From: Clitopilus passeckerianus | Taxonomy: Eukaryota; Basidiomycota; Agaricomycetes; Agaricales; Entolomataceae | Direction of reading: 5' to 3' | DNA: 64,000 nucleotides | Assembly (NCBI GenBank): GCA_944990035.1 | Contig: CALYLX010000084.1 | Location: forward strand, 1-64,000 | Shown here: one piece after another, positions 22,329 to 33,708 of the stretch | How positions within the stretch are numbered: the first letter of the stretch is position 1 | Layout of the letters: each line of letters starts with the position of its first letter | Notes under the pieces: model-generated | Told to the model about the DNA's origin: nothing | The model's input: only the letters and a program-made list of their open reading frames with translations | Databases searched by the model: none | Position numbers and translations under genes: made by a program

Positions 22329-22549
22329 GTATCGCATTTTGAATGGATATTACATCATAGTGAGTTTTACAGGTAGACCGCGGCGGCCTATGCCAACCTC
22401 ACGACAATATTCGGCAATTTCTCCGCTTGCGAGCATTCTGTTGCTTTGTACCGCCCGAAGGCCCCAGTGCAAAGAAAGCCGCCTGCTGAAAAATTTGGCC
22501 ATATTGGCCTCGAGGCTCCGTCAACATAATGCATTGTTCCCCAACTCAA

Positions 22550-22555
22550 TATAAA
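22550..22555 (+). promoter_or_regulatory. TATA box of PAH mini-protein gene B
   Basis: TATAAA in CAATATAAACAGGC, 53-58 bases before the ATG at 22608. Spacing is almost the same as in PAH gene A, which suggests the promoter was duplicated with the gene. Confidence 0.5.
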
Positions 22556-22607
22556 CAGGCTTTATGCTTCGCTTCGACCTCTCATTCTCAGTTCACGCCC
22601 TCGAATA

Positions 22608-23088
22608 ATGCCTGACAGTGCTCGGGAAAATGTTGAACATGCGACGATGGCCAAGGCGGCCCCGAACAACCTCTCTCGCTCGCCTTCTCCCGATACTAAG
22701 AAACGGCTGGACCAGGAAGAAAAGTACAGCAAAGCCTACAAACTCGCCGTAGAGGCAAAGAAAGAGCTCAACGACGCTGACCCCGAGCTTTATCAAAAGT
22801 TTGCAAGTCTGTTGTTCCAGTTCCAGAATAAGGAGTACGTGTATCACTAACATATAGACTTCTGCCGGTGGATAACTTAAAAATTCCAGAATTAATACTC
22901 CTGAGCTTATGCGGGAGATATTGTCCCGGTTTTACAAATACCCCAATGCGATGTTGGCAGTCCAGGCTTCGCTCCCTGCTGGTTGTCATATGGGATATTT
23001 GAAGGTTATACATAAAGCTTGGATAGTCGTTCCCAAAGAAAACGAACCTGGGAAGGACCTGAAGTTTGATGTTCCTTTGCTGGATTAA
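22608..23088 (+). CDS. Stand-alone PAH-domain mini-protein B (Sin3 PAH1-like)
   Basis: Exons 22608-22834 and 22890-23088 give 141 residues. A basic, Ser/Pro-containing start (SRSPSPDTKKR) is followed by a PAH unit: ELYQKFASLLFQFQNKEINT, then LMREILSRFYKYPNAMLAVQ, then LPAGCHMGY. The donor GTACGT again lies inside the codon that ends FQNKE, the same position and phase as in gene A and in SIN3. The LPxG motif is kept but the usual Tyr is replaced (LPAGCHM). The C-terminal 30 residues are hydrophilic with no domain. Size and absence of the HID region rule out a complete Sin3. It lies 298 bp upstream of the SIN3 start, so its 3' end and the SIN3 promoter are very close. Confidence 0.75.
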
Positions 23089-23385
23089 AATACCAATCTG
23101 AGAACAATAGTGGATTATTCGGTCTCAATACAGGGGGTTTGACTGCATTGTTAGTATTAGTAACACATAGACATAGATTGAATATAATATCCCCCCTGTA
23201 AACTCTCGAGACACCTTCGTTATCAGCCTTGCTGCCTCTTCGTGTTGGAGTGCTGATCCCGAAAGCGACGCGTCCAAGTCGTCCAAAAACGGACACGCGT
23301 CCAAAGTCACATGATGAGGAAAATTCGGATTGATCGACGACGTATGGGCCATGAACACAGCGTCTCTTTAGTTCTTCCGCTCGTC

Positions 23386-26300
23386 ATGGATAATAGGGAC
23401 GACGACCAAATGGTTGTGGACACCGTCCCATCCGACTTGCAAGCTTCTAATTCTATTGAAGACACTACCGGACAGCCGGTAGCACCTTCAGCTGAACTCA
23501 GCACGGACAAGGCGCCGGCTTTGACTAGCGTTGGTTCGCCTATACTACCGGATTCTTCAGCAAGGCAGCCTGCAGGCGACTCTTCTGTAGACGATAGACC
23601 GGAGGCTACTTTATCTTCCACTCCAAAGGCTGACGTTGATCCGCTTAATAATGGTGAAACGAGGACAGGTCCGTTTGTATGAAAATCTGCTGTTCAGTTC
23701 ACCGTTTACTGATCTCTCACTAGTTCCTGACGGGCCGAATACGGAAGCGAAGACAGAAAATATACCTTCGACCACACCTCCATCCACCTCTGACGTTGTC
23801 GTCGATAAACCTGTCACACAACCTGAGGCGCCGCCTGCCTCTGTATCCAAGCAAGCCTCCCCACCACCAGAGGCCCCCATCAAAGAGTCGACGTTGATGG
23901 CAGTAGACCAGCCAGCACCACTGCCAGTTTCCACTCCAAGGCCCCTGGAACCCCCTCTTTCAGCGACTGTTACACCGGGAGCGGTTAATGGAACCCCCGC
24001 CACATCACCCACACAAAACCAGCCTCAACGAGAGGCCTCGCCGGATCGACCGTTGAACGTGACCGACGCACTCAGCTATTTGGATGCAGTCAAAGTGCAA
24101 TTTCAGAACCAGCCAGATGTTTATAATAGATTCTTGGACATCATGAAGGAGTTCAAGAACGAGCTGTAAGCCTTTAAATTCTGCCATTTATGACGCGGAA
24201 TACTGAAGTGCGGCCATTAGAATCGATACACCCGGTGTCATTCGCCGCGTCTCTCACCTTTTCAATGGCCACCCGTCTTTAATACAAGGATTCAACACCT
24301 TTCTGCCTGTTGGCTATAGAATTGACATATCTTCGGACGCCCACGATGTGAACAATACCTTCATCACGGTTACGACTCCTTCGGGGACTACGATACAGTC
24401 CACCACAGATCCTCTCCCGGACCGAAAGGATGTGGGCTGGTCAAGATCTCAACCCGAAGCCCCGCGCGTGCCTGAGCCTCCTCCTGCACCCAAACCAAGT
24501 TGGTTAAATTCTTCTCCTCGGTTCACAAATTCTGACATGCACCTAAACAGCTGCTACATTGAGCTCTCCGGACCCTCGCACACTTCCTATCGATGGCCAA
24601 GCCATTGAGCCTGCCGTGCAATACGTTCAGAAGATCAAACAGAGATGTGATCCCGAGGTGTACCGGCAATTCCTCGAAATCTTGTCACAATATCACAATC
24701 ATCCAGAGTCGATTGATGAGGTAGCTCTTTCTAACTTTTGCTCTTCACTTGTCACACTGATCACATGAATTAATCTTCCAGGAGGAAGTTTCCCGCCAGA
24801 TCGCGAGGTTGTTCAAAGACGCGCCTGACCTTCGTTCCGACTTCCGTATCTTCATGCCCGCCCATTCGCAAAACTTGGACGATCCCGCCATTCTTGCAGA
24901 GGCAAGCAAAGGAAAGAGGAAGCTCGAAACCGCGGCTGTGCCCAATGTCCCCAACAAGAGGAAGCGAAAGCCGGTCGACAAAGAGCCAGTTACCATTACC
25001 AAGCCCCAGTCCAGTTCCAAGGTATGTAAATAGGCGTATATTTGATTTTTTACTGAACTCTTGTAGCAGAAATCTAAACACGCCATTGGCCAGGACCTCA
25101 CACCCGCCTCATACTCTAAGCCGCATCCACAACCCCCTTCACCACCTTCCCTTCGGACCACAGCCCTTCCTCCCCCTCCCCACGTCCTCCCACCTGCTCC
25201 GCAAGTCATGCCTGCTGCTGTACCACATATTCCGTCCAGGAACGACGACATGCTGTTCTTTGATCATGTCCGGCGAATGCTTGAAAACAGGGACACCTAC
25301 AACGAGTTCCTTAAGATTGTCAACCTCTTCACCCAAGACTTTATTGACACGGCACGACTCATCAAAGAGGCCAGCAACTTCCTTGGCGATACAGACCTCA
25401 TGAAACAATTTAAGACAATACTTGGTTGGGACGAGCGGAAAGAACGGGAAGCCTTTGAGCAGGAGTCGCGGATGCCTTTCGGTTGGACACGACCTGCCGT
25501 CGTAGGTGTCCTGGAGAAACCTTCCCGGGCACAGCTCAGCGCCAAATACGGCAGCTATCGCAAGCTTTCCTCCGACGAAGTGAACGTGCCTTGCTCGGGC
25601 AGGGATGATATGTGCCGTTCCGTTCTGAACGACGAGTGGGTGTCACACCCCTCATGGTCGAGCGAGGAATCTGGCTTCATCTCACATCGCAAGAACATTT
25701 ATGAAGAGGCACTTCACCGATCGGAGGAGGAACGGCACGAGTACGACTTCCACATCGATGCGATCACCAGGACTATCTCCCTTCTTGACCCAATTGCTCA
25801 TAAGATTGCATCCCTCTCCACTCAAGAGGAAAGGAATGGTTTCAAGTTGAAGCCCAATCTGGGTGGCGGATGGAAAGCTATTCATTCACGAGTCGTCAAG
25901 AAGATATACGGACGTGATCCTGGGCTGGAGGTCATCCAATGTATGCAGGATGCACCAGCTGTTGCAATACCGGTTGTGCTTGCGAGGCTGAAGACGAAGG
26001 AAGAAGAATGGAAAAGAGCGCAGAGAGAATGGAACAAGGTGTGGAGGGAAGTCGAGAGGGCCAACTTCTGGAAAGCTCTTGACTGGCGAGGCGTCTGGTG
26101 GAGGGGAGATGAGAAGAAAAACCTCAGCGTCCGGGGCTTGGTCAGCCAGATTGAAAGTGTTCGCGAAGAGCAGGTCAACAAACGCGCAGGCTTAGTGGAC
26201 GCAAGCTTTGGCAGGACCGGAATCAGGCATCAGCTACAGTTTATGCTCGACTCTGGTGACGAGGCCAAGAAAGACGACAACGATGGCTATGTTACGGTCT

Positions 26301-28159
26301 TACAAGATGCCATGAAGTTGACCCTGTCGTATCTCGACCGGACCCAAGGCCAAATTCCGTTTGCAGAGCGAAGAAGGATCGAGAATTTCCTCAGGTCCTT
26401 CATACCCCTCTTCTTCTCCCTTGATGTGAAGTCCTTCAACGAAGCCTTCATCATCCTAGCCGATGCGACTGCGCTTGCCGCCGATGGTAGTGAGGGTAGC
26501 GATGGTGATGGAATGAGCGACCTCGAGACTACCGCCTCTGTCTCAAATGCTGGGTCGAAGCGCGGCAATGGCAAGAAAGCCGGCGGAAGTAACGCAAGCA
26601 CCAATGGGTTGGCCAACGCTAGTGGTGCTGACCTCAGAAAGAAACTACTGAAGGCGGAGCAAGCAAAATCGGCCAGCCAAAGGCGGACTAGGGGTGGGCA
26701 ACAACAGCCCGAGGGCGCCACCTCTACACCTGCTTCCAGATCCGGTTCAAGAGCAGGCTCGAGGGCTACTTCAAAGTCACCAGCAGTTTCTAGACTGGCG
26801 TCTCCTGCACCAATCTTTGCCCAAAATGTCAATGAAGATATCGGCGCTGCAATGCTGGCTCAGGCTCAGGAACTTGGCAGGAGATTGGGAGGTGCTCCTG
26901 GAGCATCTAGGAGAAACGTTTTCTTCACGAATACGTCATTCTACAGCCTGCTGAGGTTGATAGAGGTGGGTTGATGTTGATGACCAGTTCGGCTTGTGGC
27001 TCAACCCTTTTTCTTCAGATCCTTCACTCGCGGCTTGCACGGTTCAAACACGTATCTTCAAAGATGGCTGCTGCTGCTGCGCTGAAGACCCATCTTCCCC
27101 AGATGCAGGTTCAAGAAGGTGCTCCAGTCCAGTCGAGCGGATCTATCAACGGTGTTTCAAGTGAACCAAAATCTCCCGCCTCCCCCAATGCAGAGCACTA
27201 TTACGAGCTCCTACTAGAGACCCTTGAACGTTTGTTTGATGGGGAGATCGAGCAACCCATCTTTGAGGAGCAGTTAAGAGTAATGTTCGGTGTTCAGGTA
27301 ACTTTTACACCTTCATATCCTGAATCATAGACAGCTCACTTCATACAAACAGGAGGCGTATCGTGCCTTCACTATTGACAAGGTTGTTGGAGGCATCATC
27401 AAGCAAGTTCAGACAATTTTTCCCGACGTGAAGAGTCAGGACCTCCTTGAGCTTCTGAAGAAGGAACGTGCTCTCGCTGCGCCTACTACACAAGATCAGA
27501 TCAATAATAGAAGGAATGCTGAAAAGGTGCTGGGACCTGACGAGAACCTCTTCAGAATTGACTGGGTTGGTTTCCTACCTTGTTTGCAAGTTGATTGGAT
27601 ACTAAATAACCCTGATTAGTTGCCGGACACGAGGACAATGACAATTCAGCTCATTGGAAAAGATGACTCCAGTGTCGACGATTCTGAGGTTGTTACCGGC
27701 CGCTGGCAAGCCTATATTGATTCATTCGTTTCGGTAAGACCTCAAGTGTTGTAATGTTGACGATCTAGTACTGAGGTTGATTCTAGAGTGACCTCACTGA
27801 GGGAATCCCCCAATCCATGGTTAAACCTCCGTTCTTGCGCAGGTAACTTACCTCCTGTCATCTCCAGTTTGAGCCGTGCTGATGGAACCTTACCCAGAAA
27901 TCTACCTGCTGCTGTTCGAGATTTACCACCGAACGTTATTACACAAGACGCTCTCGAGATCAAGATCTGCGTGCGAACGTATCGTCTATTCTATGTGTCC
28001 AAGTCGGAGGATATTCTATGGAAACTACCTGCTAGCAAGGAAGAGGCGAAGGGGGTCAAGGAGGCCCTGGATAAGAGGACTGCCCTTCGACAGAAATGGG
28101 TTGATAGCTACATGAAGACACCACCATCGAGTCCTACTCCTACCACCACTGGGCAATAG
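23386..28159 (+). CDS. SIN3: SIN3 co-repressor scaffold
   Basis: Eleven exons (23386-23668, 23724-24165, 24221-24498, 24551-24720, 24782-25021, 25067-26965, 27019-27297, 27353-27565, 27620-27733, 27787-27842, 27898-28159) sum to 1411 codons. The acidic, Pro-rich N-terminus is followed by PAH1 (about 204-276, ending FLPVGYRI), PAH2 (353-418, ending FMPAHS) and PAH3 (531-592, [13 protein letters not shown] to ILGWDE). The HDAC-interacting domain (about 629-730) reads [20 protein letters not shown], then [18 protein letters not shown] and [11 protein letters not shown]. The Sin3 C-terminal domain ends with [11 protein letters not shown] and a conserved YRLFYV. A nuclear-localisation-like NKRKRKP follows PAH2. 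Sin3 scaffolds the Rpd3 histone deacetylase in transcriptional repression. The first ATG at 23386 was chosen over upstream frames because no splice link to them is needed. Two PAH mini-genes lie immediately upstream. Confidence 0.95.
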
Positions 28160-28467
28160 CCCTGATTATTCTTTATTATGCTCGCTATAGTACTACGTTT
28201 TCACTGCTGTCTTCGTATCTTTTTTGTATGTTTAGAGGATTATCTCACCTAGTGTATCGAGCTAACTGGAATATCATTGTTGTAGTCTCGTTATGAGCTT
28301 GTATAGTCGTTGTTGCAGGTTCGACCGGAGCGTTCGGGAGAACGAGCCGATAGTTGGACGAACGTCGGAAGAGGCTGTCAGACGACCTGGTTGAGCTTCT
28401 ACCACCACCATCACCCAATCGTGCAAACATCCAATCTCAAGGAACTTCTCGTACTATTCCGCTGACA
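28160..28467. other. SIN3 3' flank and next promoter
   Basis: 308 bp. A/T-rich just after the SIN3 stop; no gene is seen. Confidence 0.4.
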
Positions 28468-29760
28468 ATGTCCCAGTACCAAGTAAATACACGCAGTCGT
28501 GCTATAAGGCCCGTCAAGCTCTAACTTGTGCTTGATCCATGCAACTTTCAGATCATGCCGGGCTTCTTCATTCAGAGCGCGACCCCAGCTACCGACGACC
28601 TCGAGCTTCCTGCGGTAGGTCACAAGATATCAGACGAAGCATGAGGCTGAAGAATTCCACTATAGATTCCACCACGATTTGGCTTAATCGACGAGTCTGC
28701 TTCTCGATGGGACGATCTCTTGCAGCAGATCAAACGTTTGAACGACTCAAGCGACGGGTCTACGCGATATAAATTGGTTTTCTTCGCCAGGCATGGACAA
28801 GGCCATCGTAGGTTTGAACTCACATACGTATGCCAATCGGAAGCTGACCTTGCATATTGCCTAGATAACGTGGCTTTGGACAAATATGGGAGGGTGGCAT
28901 GGTATGCGTGAGTCCAACATTCCTCACGTACTACGAGCATCGTTTGAGGAACTATCCGACACAATACGATGGCTTTCAGAGGATGGTCGCAACGGGATGG
29001 AGACGACGAATTGACTTGGGGGCGTAAGTCTCTAAATCTGCAGCTGCTTCCGCAACGTACTCATATGTTAATAGCGGACCCAGAATTAACGAAGCTAGGA
29101 GAAGAACAAGCACAATTCGCTCATGAAGCATGGAAATCCGAGCTTTCCAATGGAATACCTCTACCCGAAAAGATGTATTGCAGCCCTCTTACTCGTGCTT
29201 TGAAGACGTGGGTGATTACCTGGGATGGCCTTCTACCTTCTGGATACAAGCGCCCCGTGGTAGCTGAGGTATGTGCTTAGAACCATGATATAAATCATCT
29301 ACATCATCCAGCCACAGGGATTCCGCGAAGAAAGTGGATTCCATACCTGTGACAAGCGACGGCCTCGCTCATTTATCGAGAAAACGTTCCCTGAATTCGA
29401 TATCGAGCCGGAGTTGACTGAGGAAGATGTGTTCTGGGATCCCACTGGACGCGAGGGTAGACCCAAGGCTGCGATTCGCTTTAGAAAGGAATTGGATAGA
29501 ATTTTTGAAGAAGACGAGGAAATTTGTGAGCCTGGGTTTTCACAGCAGATCTTCATGTATTTAACCACACCCAAAATTACAGTCATCCATATTACGGCCC
29601 ATGTTGGACTGCTTAGGTCTTTCCTTGCCACGGTTGGCTGGCCCGACTATCATCTACCAACTGGAGGTACTTGTGATCCCTCCTTCTCTTAAACTGTTGT
29701 CTTATGCATCGCTTGCTAGGTATCCTCCCGATGATTTTGCAGCAGAGCAGGGCCGAATAG
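28468..29760 (+). CDS. Phosphoglycerate mutase-like (histidine phosphatase) protein
   Basis: Nine exons (28468-28482, 28552-28614, 28666-28807, 28865-28907, 28980-29023, 29075-29268, 29312-29525, 29583-29666, 29720-29760) sum to 279 residues. The catalytic RHG motif is present as FFARHGQGHHNVA, followed by WSQRDGDDELTW, then DPELTKLGEEQA. MYCSPLTRALKT is the SP..R.. phosphate-pocket motif, and HITAHVGLLRS carries the second catalytic His. This layout fits the fungal Pmu1-like branch of the histidine phosphatase superfamily, not glycolytic mutase. The substrate is unknown. The first 15-nt exon is a guess; the in-frame ATG at 28555 is an equally good start and would shorten the protein by six residues. 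Small exons (41-84 nt) are a notable feature. Confidence 0.8.
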
Positions 29761-29908
29761 TGTAACATTACGATGTATCATCCGCTCAACAGGACCGAAT
29801 CTGTCCTGAGCCTGATCGATCTTTGATCAATCGTTATCTCATGCTTGATCCCAGCTTAGTATGACGATAAAAATCAGCTTGACGTCTCGCCTGCTTCGAT
29901 CCAGGGCA

Positions 29909-29914
29909 TATAAA
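29909..29914 (+). promoter_or_regulatory. TATA box of the aldehyde dehydrogenase gene
   Basis: TATAAA in GGGCATATAAATGGCC, 42-47 bases before the ATG at 29956. Confidence 0.5.
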
Positions 29915-29955
29915 TGGCCGGCCATATGGTCAAATTCATTTCCATCCCTTGACTC

Positions 29956-31722
<1,767 letters not shown>

Positions 31723-31798
31723 CTGTAGAGTGTGCTTTCAAGAAAGTGGGTAGCAAGAAACCGCCGTCGCGGTGTCAGTAAAGCATCACGGCGTCGTC

Positions 31799-31895
31799 GG
31801 CTCAATGGTCTAGTAGTATGATACCTGCTTCGGGTTTGCTCCCGTCCTCTGGACGCATTTGCAGGTGGTCTCGGGTTCAATTCCCGATTGAGCCC
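31799..31895 (+). tRNA. tRNA-Pro (anticodon CGG) with 25-nt intron
   Basis: The acceptor arm GGCTCAA (31799-31805) pairs with TTGAGCC (31888-31894). The D-arm is GTC-TAGTAGTAT-GAT, the anticodon stem CCTGC/GCAGG and the T-arm TCGGG-TTCAATT-CCCGA. The loop reads TTCGGG then T after removing an intron at 31835-31859, placed just 3' of position 37 as is canonical. The anticodon is CGG, which reads CCG (proline). A run of five T at 31896-31900 is the RNA polymerase III terminator. D- and T-arm sequences match eukaryotic tRNA-Pro. CCA is not encoded, as expected. Confidence 0.9.
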
Positions 31896-32072
31896 TTTTT
31901 CTTCTCAATTATGACTATGTACTGGTAGTGGTTAACAAATGCATTAATGTCAGATGATCTATCAAGTGTTGCACAAAAAGTTCGGGAGGTATCTACATAT
32001 TACAGGTTATAAGACATACGAGCGGTAAAGTGGGTAAAGCGGTTCTGGGAACCGCAGGCTGGTCTCACATCT

Positions 32073-33406
32073 CTAAGTAGATATGTCTGCAGAGTGACGA
32101 CGATATAACAAGCCCATTCCAACCTCGTCCGGAGTGGCAAAAAGCCAGTTTAAGTGTGCCGCAAGGCGGATTCCGGCCTGAGCCAAAAGCTTCTCGATGA
32201 TCTGTCGCTCTCGGATAACACCAGCGTACTCTGGAGTATCCAGTTGCAGGTAGTTATCGTGAGGCTGCAAGTCGTCTTCCTCGTCCAAATCCTCTGCTTC
32301 ATGACATCCAGCGTGGTCATTCTCGGAGGTCGAAGTGTGGAGTCGACTGGGAAGACTGTGCTTATAGGGAGGTTCGTCAAGTTCCTTGGGCCAGATCAAT
32401 TCACAGTTCAGACCGTGAATAGCTGAGGCCCAATGATAAGGACACAAAACGCTATCGTCGGTTTCCCTGCCTGGGTCCGTCACGCCTGTCGTCCACTTCT
32501 GAACAGTCGAGATAACTTGCTGCCACCGAGTCTCGGGTTGGGGTTCAGCGGGGCAGTCTAGCCATGAGTCAACCTCGTCGGCCCATTGGTCAAGGATGCC
32601 CTCCCACATGATTTGTCGCACATAAGAGTCGTAGATCGTTCCGCGAAGTGACCATTCAATTTGTGGGGAGGGAAGGGGGTGGGAGTATTTCGGGGCCGTC
32701 TCACGGATGGCCTTAGCAATGAGGAGACCATCCCACGTAGAGTGAAGGTCTGAAGATATTGATGTCAATGTGATGAAGGAGTATGGGAGTGGAGGTGCCT
32801 TACTAGTGAGCCGGCGTCCAAATCGGACCTTCACGGAATTGCCCCCTCGGTCACGACCTACAAGGTGGAGTGGCATGTGTAAATCACCAAAGAAATGTAC
32901 GAGGAACTTCAACGCCTCATTTGCAGCGTCTTCCGAAGCAAACGAAGAACGGCTTCCTTGGCTGGTGCCGTCGACATAGTTCTCCAAGATTGTCGATACG
33001 TTGCGGAGGCCACCAAGAACATTGTGTCCCTTCGGGCCCGCCCAGCCTCGAGGTCCGGGGAAGGCACAGGTTTGAGAAGGATAGTCGTCCAGGCCGTTGA
33101 CATAGTGCAACGAAGAAGACCAGCGCATCTTGTACCTCATCTTGTCCGCCCAGCCAGCGATAGGTGCGAGATGACATTGGGGCTCGCCAGGAATGGGAGA
33201 GGTGTAGTTAAGTACATCGCATATAACAGGGAAAACGCTGGGGTGCAGATGTATTTGAGCGATCGTAGCCACTATCTCATGGCCTATAGATAATGTGAGC
33301 AACTTGAATGGTGGTCCAGCTGGCGCGAGAACTTACCTGCAATTCCCCAGGAAAGGGCAGGGGATGCAAAGGCTGCAGCGGCCAGTACAAGGTGAATGGC
33401 GCGCAT
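32073..33406 (-). CDS. S1/P1-type nuclease, secreted
   Basis: Exons 33406-33337, 33283-32804 and 32749-32073 give 408 residues. The signal peptide (MRAIHLVLAAAAFASPALS) is cut so that the mature chain starts WGIAGHE, providing the N-terminal Trp zinc ligand of the family. Further ligands follow in the expected order: the His in GHEIVA, the Asp in GWADK, the His in SLHYVN, then HFFGDLHMPLHLVGRDRGGN and NLHSTWD. Such enzymes (EC 3.1.30.1) degrade single-stranded DNA and RNA and also release 3'-phosphate, typically for nutrient scavenging. The C-terminal 110 residues are less conserved and include an acidic stretch. Intron 2 (32750-32803) is 54 nt without a stop, so its retention would insert 18 residues. 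Confidence 0.9.
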
Positions 33407-33708
33407 TGGAGAGAAGTGGGGAACACACAAAGGCGGTGGTCCTTACTTATGTACCTCTGGGGTAGCAGGAACGTGGACGGGCAGGCAACGGAGACAAAAG
33501 GATTTAGTAGACGTGACTGTGACAAGTAACGCGACTCGACGCGTCTTATTACAATTTAGTGGAGTAGATACGGTTGGTTGCTACTGCTACTAGGTTTTTA
33601 TGCGCTTTATGGAACAAAGGAAAGGAGAGTGAAACAGAAATAGTTTGTATTAAATGCAGTTCTAATAATTATTTTCGAGAGCAACGAATTATCCAAGTAG
33701 AAGAATGT
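33407..33708. other. Spacer between nuclease promoter and KGD1 3' end
   Basis: 302 bp. The portion left of 33600 should hold the nuclease promoter (minus strand). No gene is seen. Confidence 0.4.

Noticed and set aside
26287..26832. 181-codon minus-strand frame in SIN3
   Set aside because: Antisense shadow of the SIN3 exon; no start context or domain.
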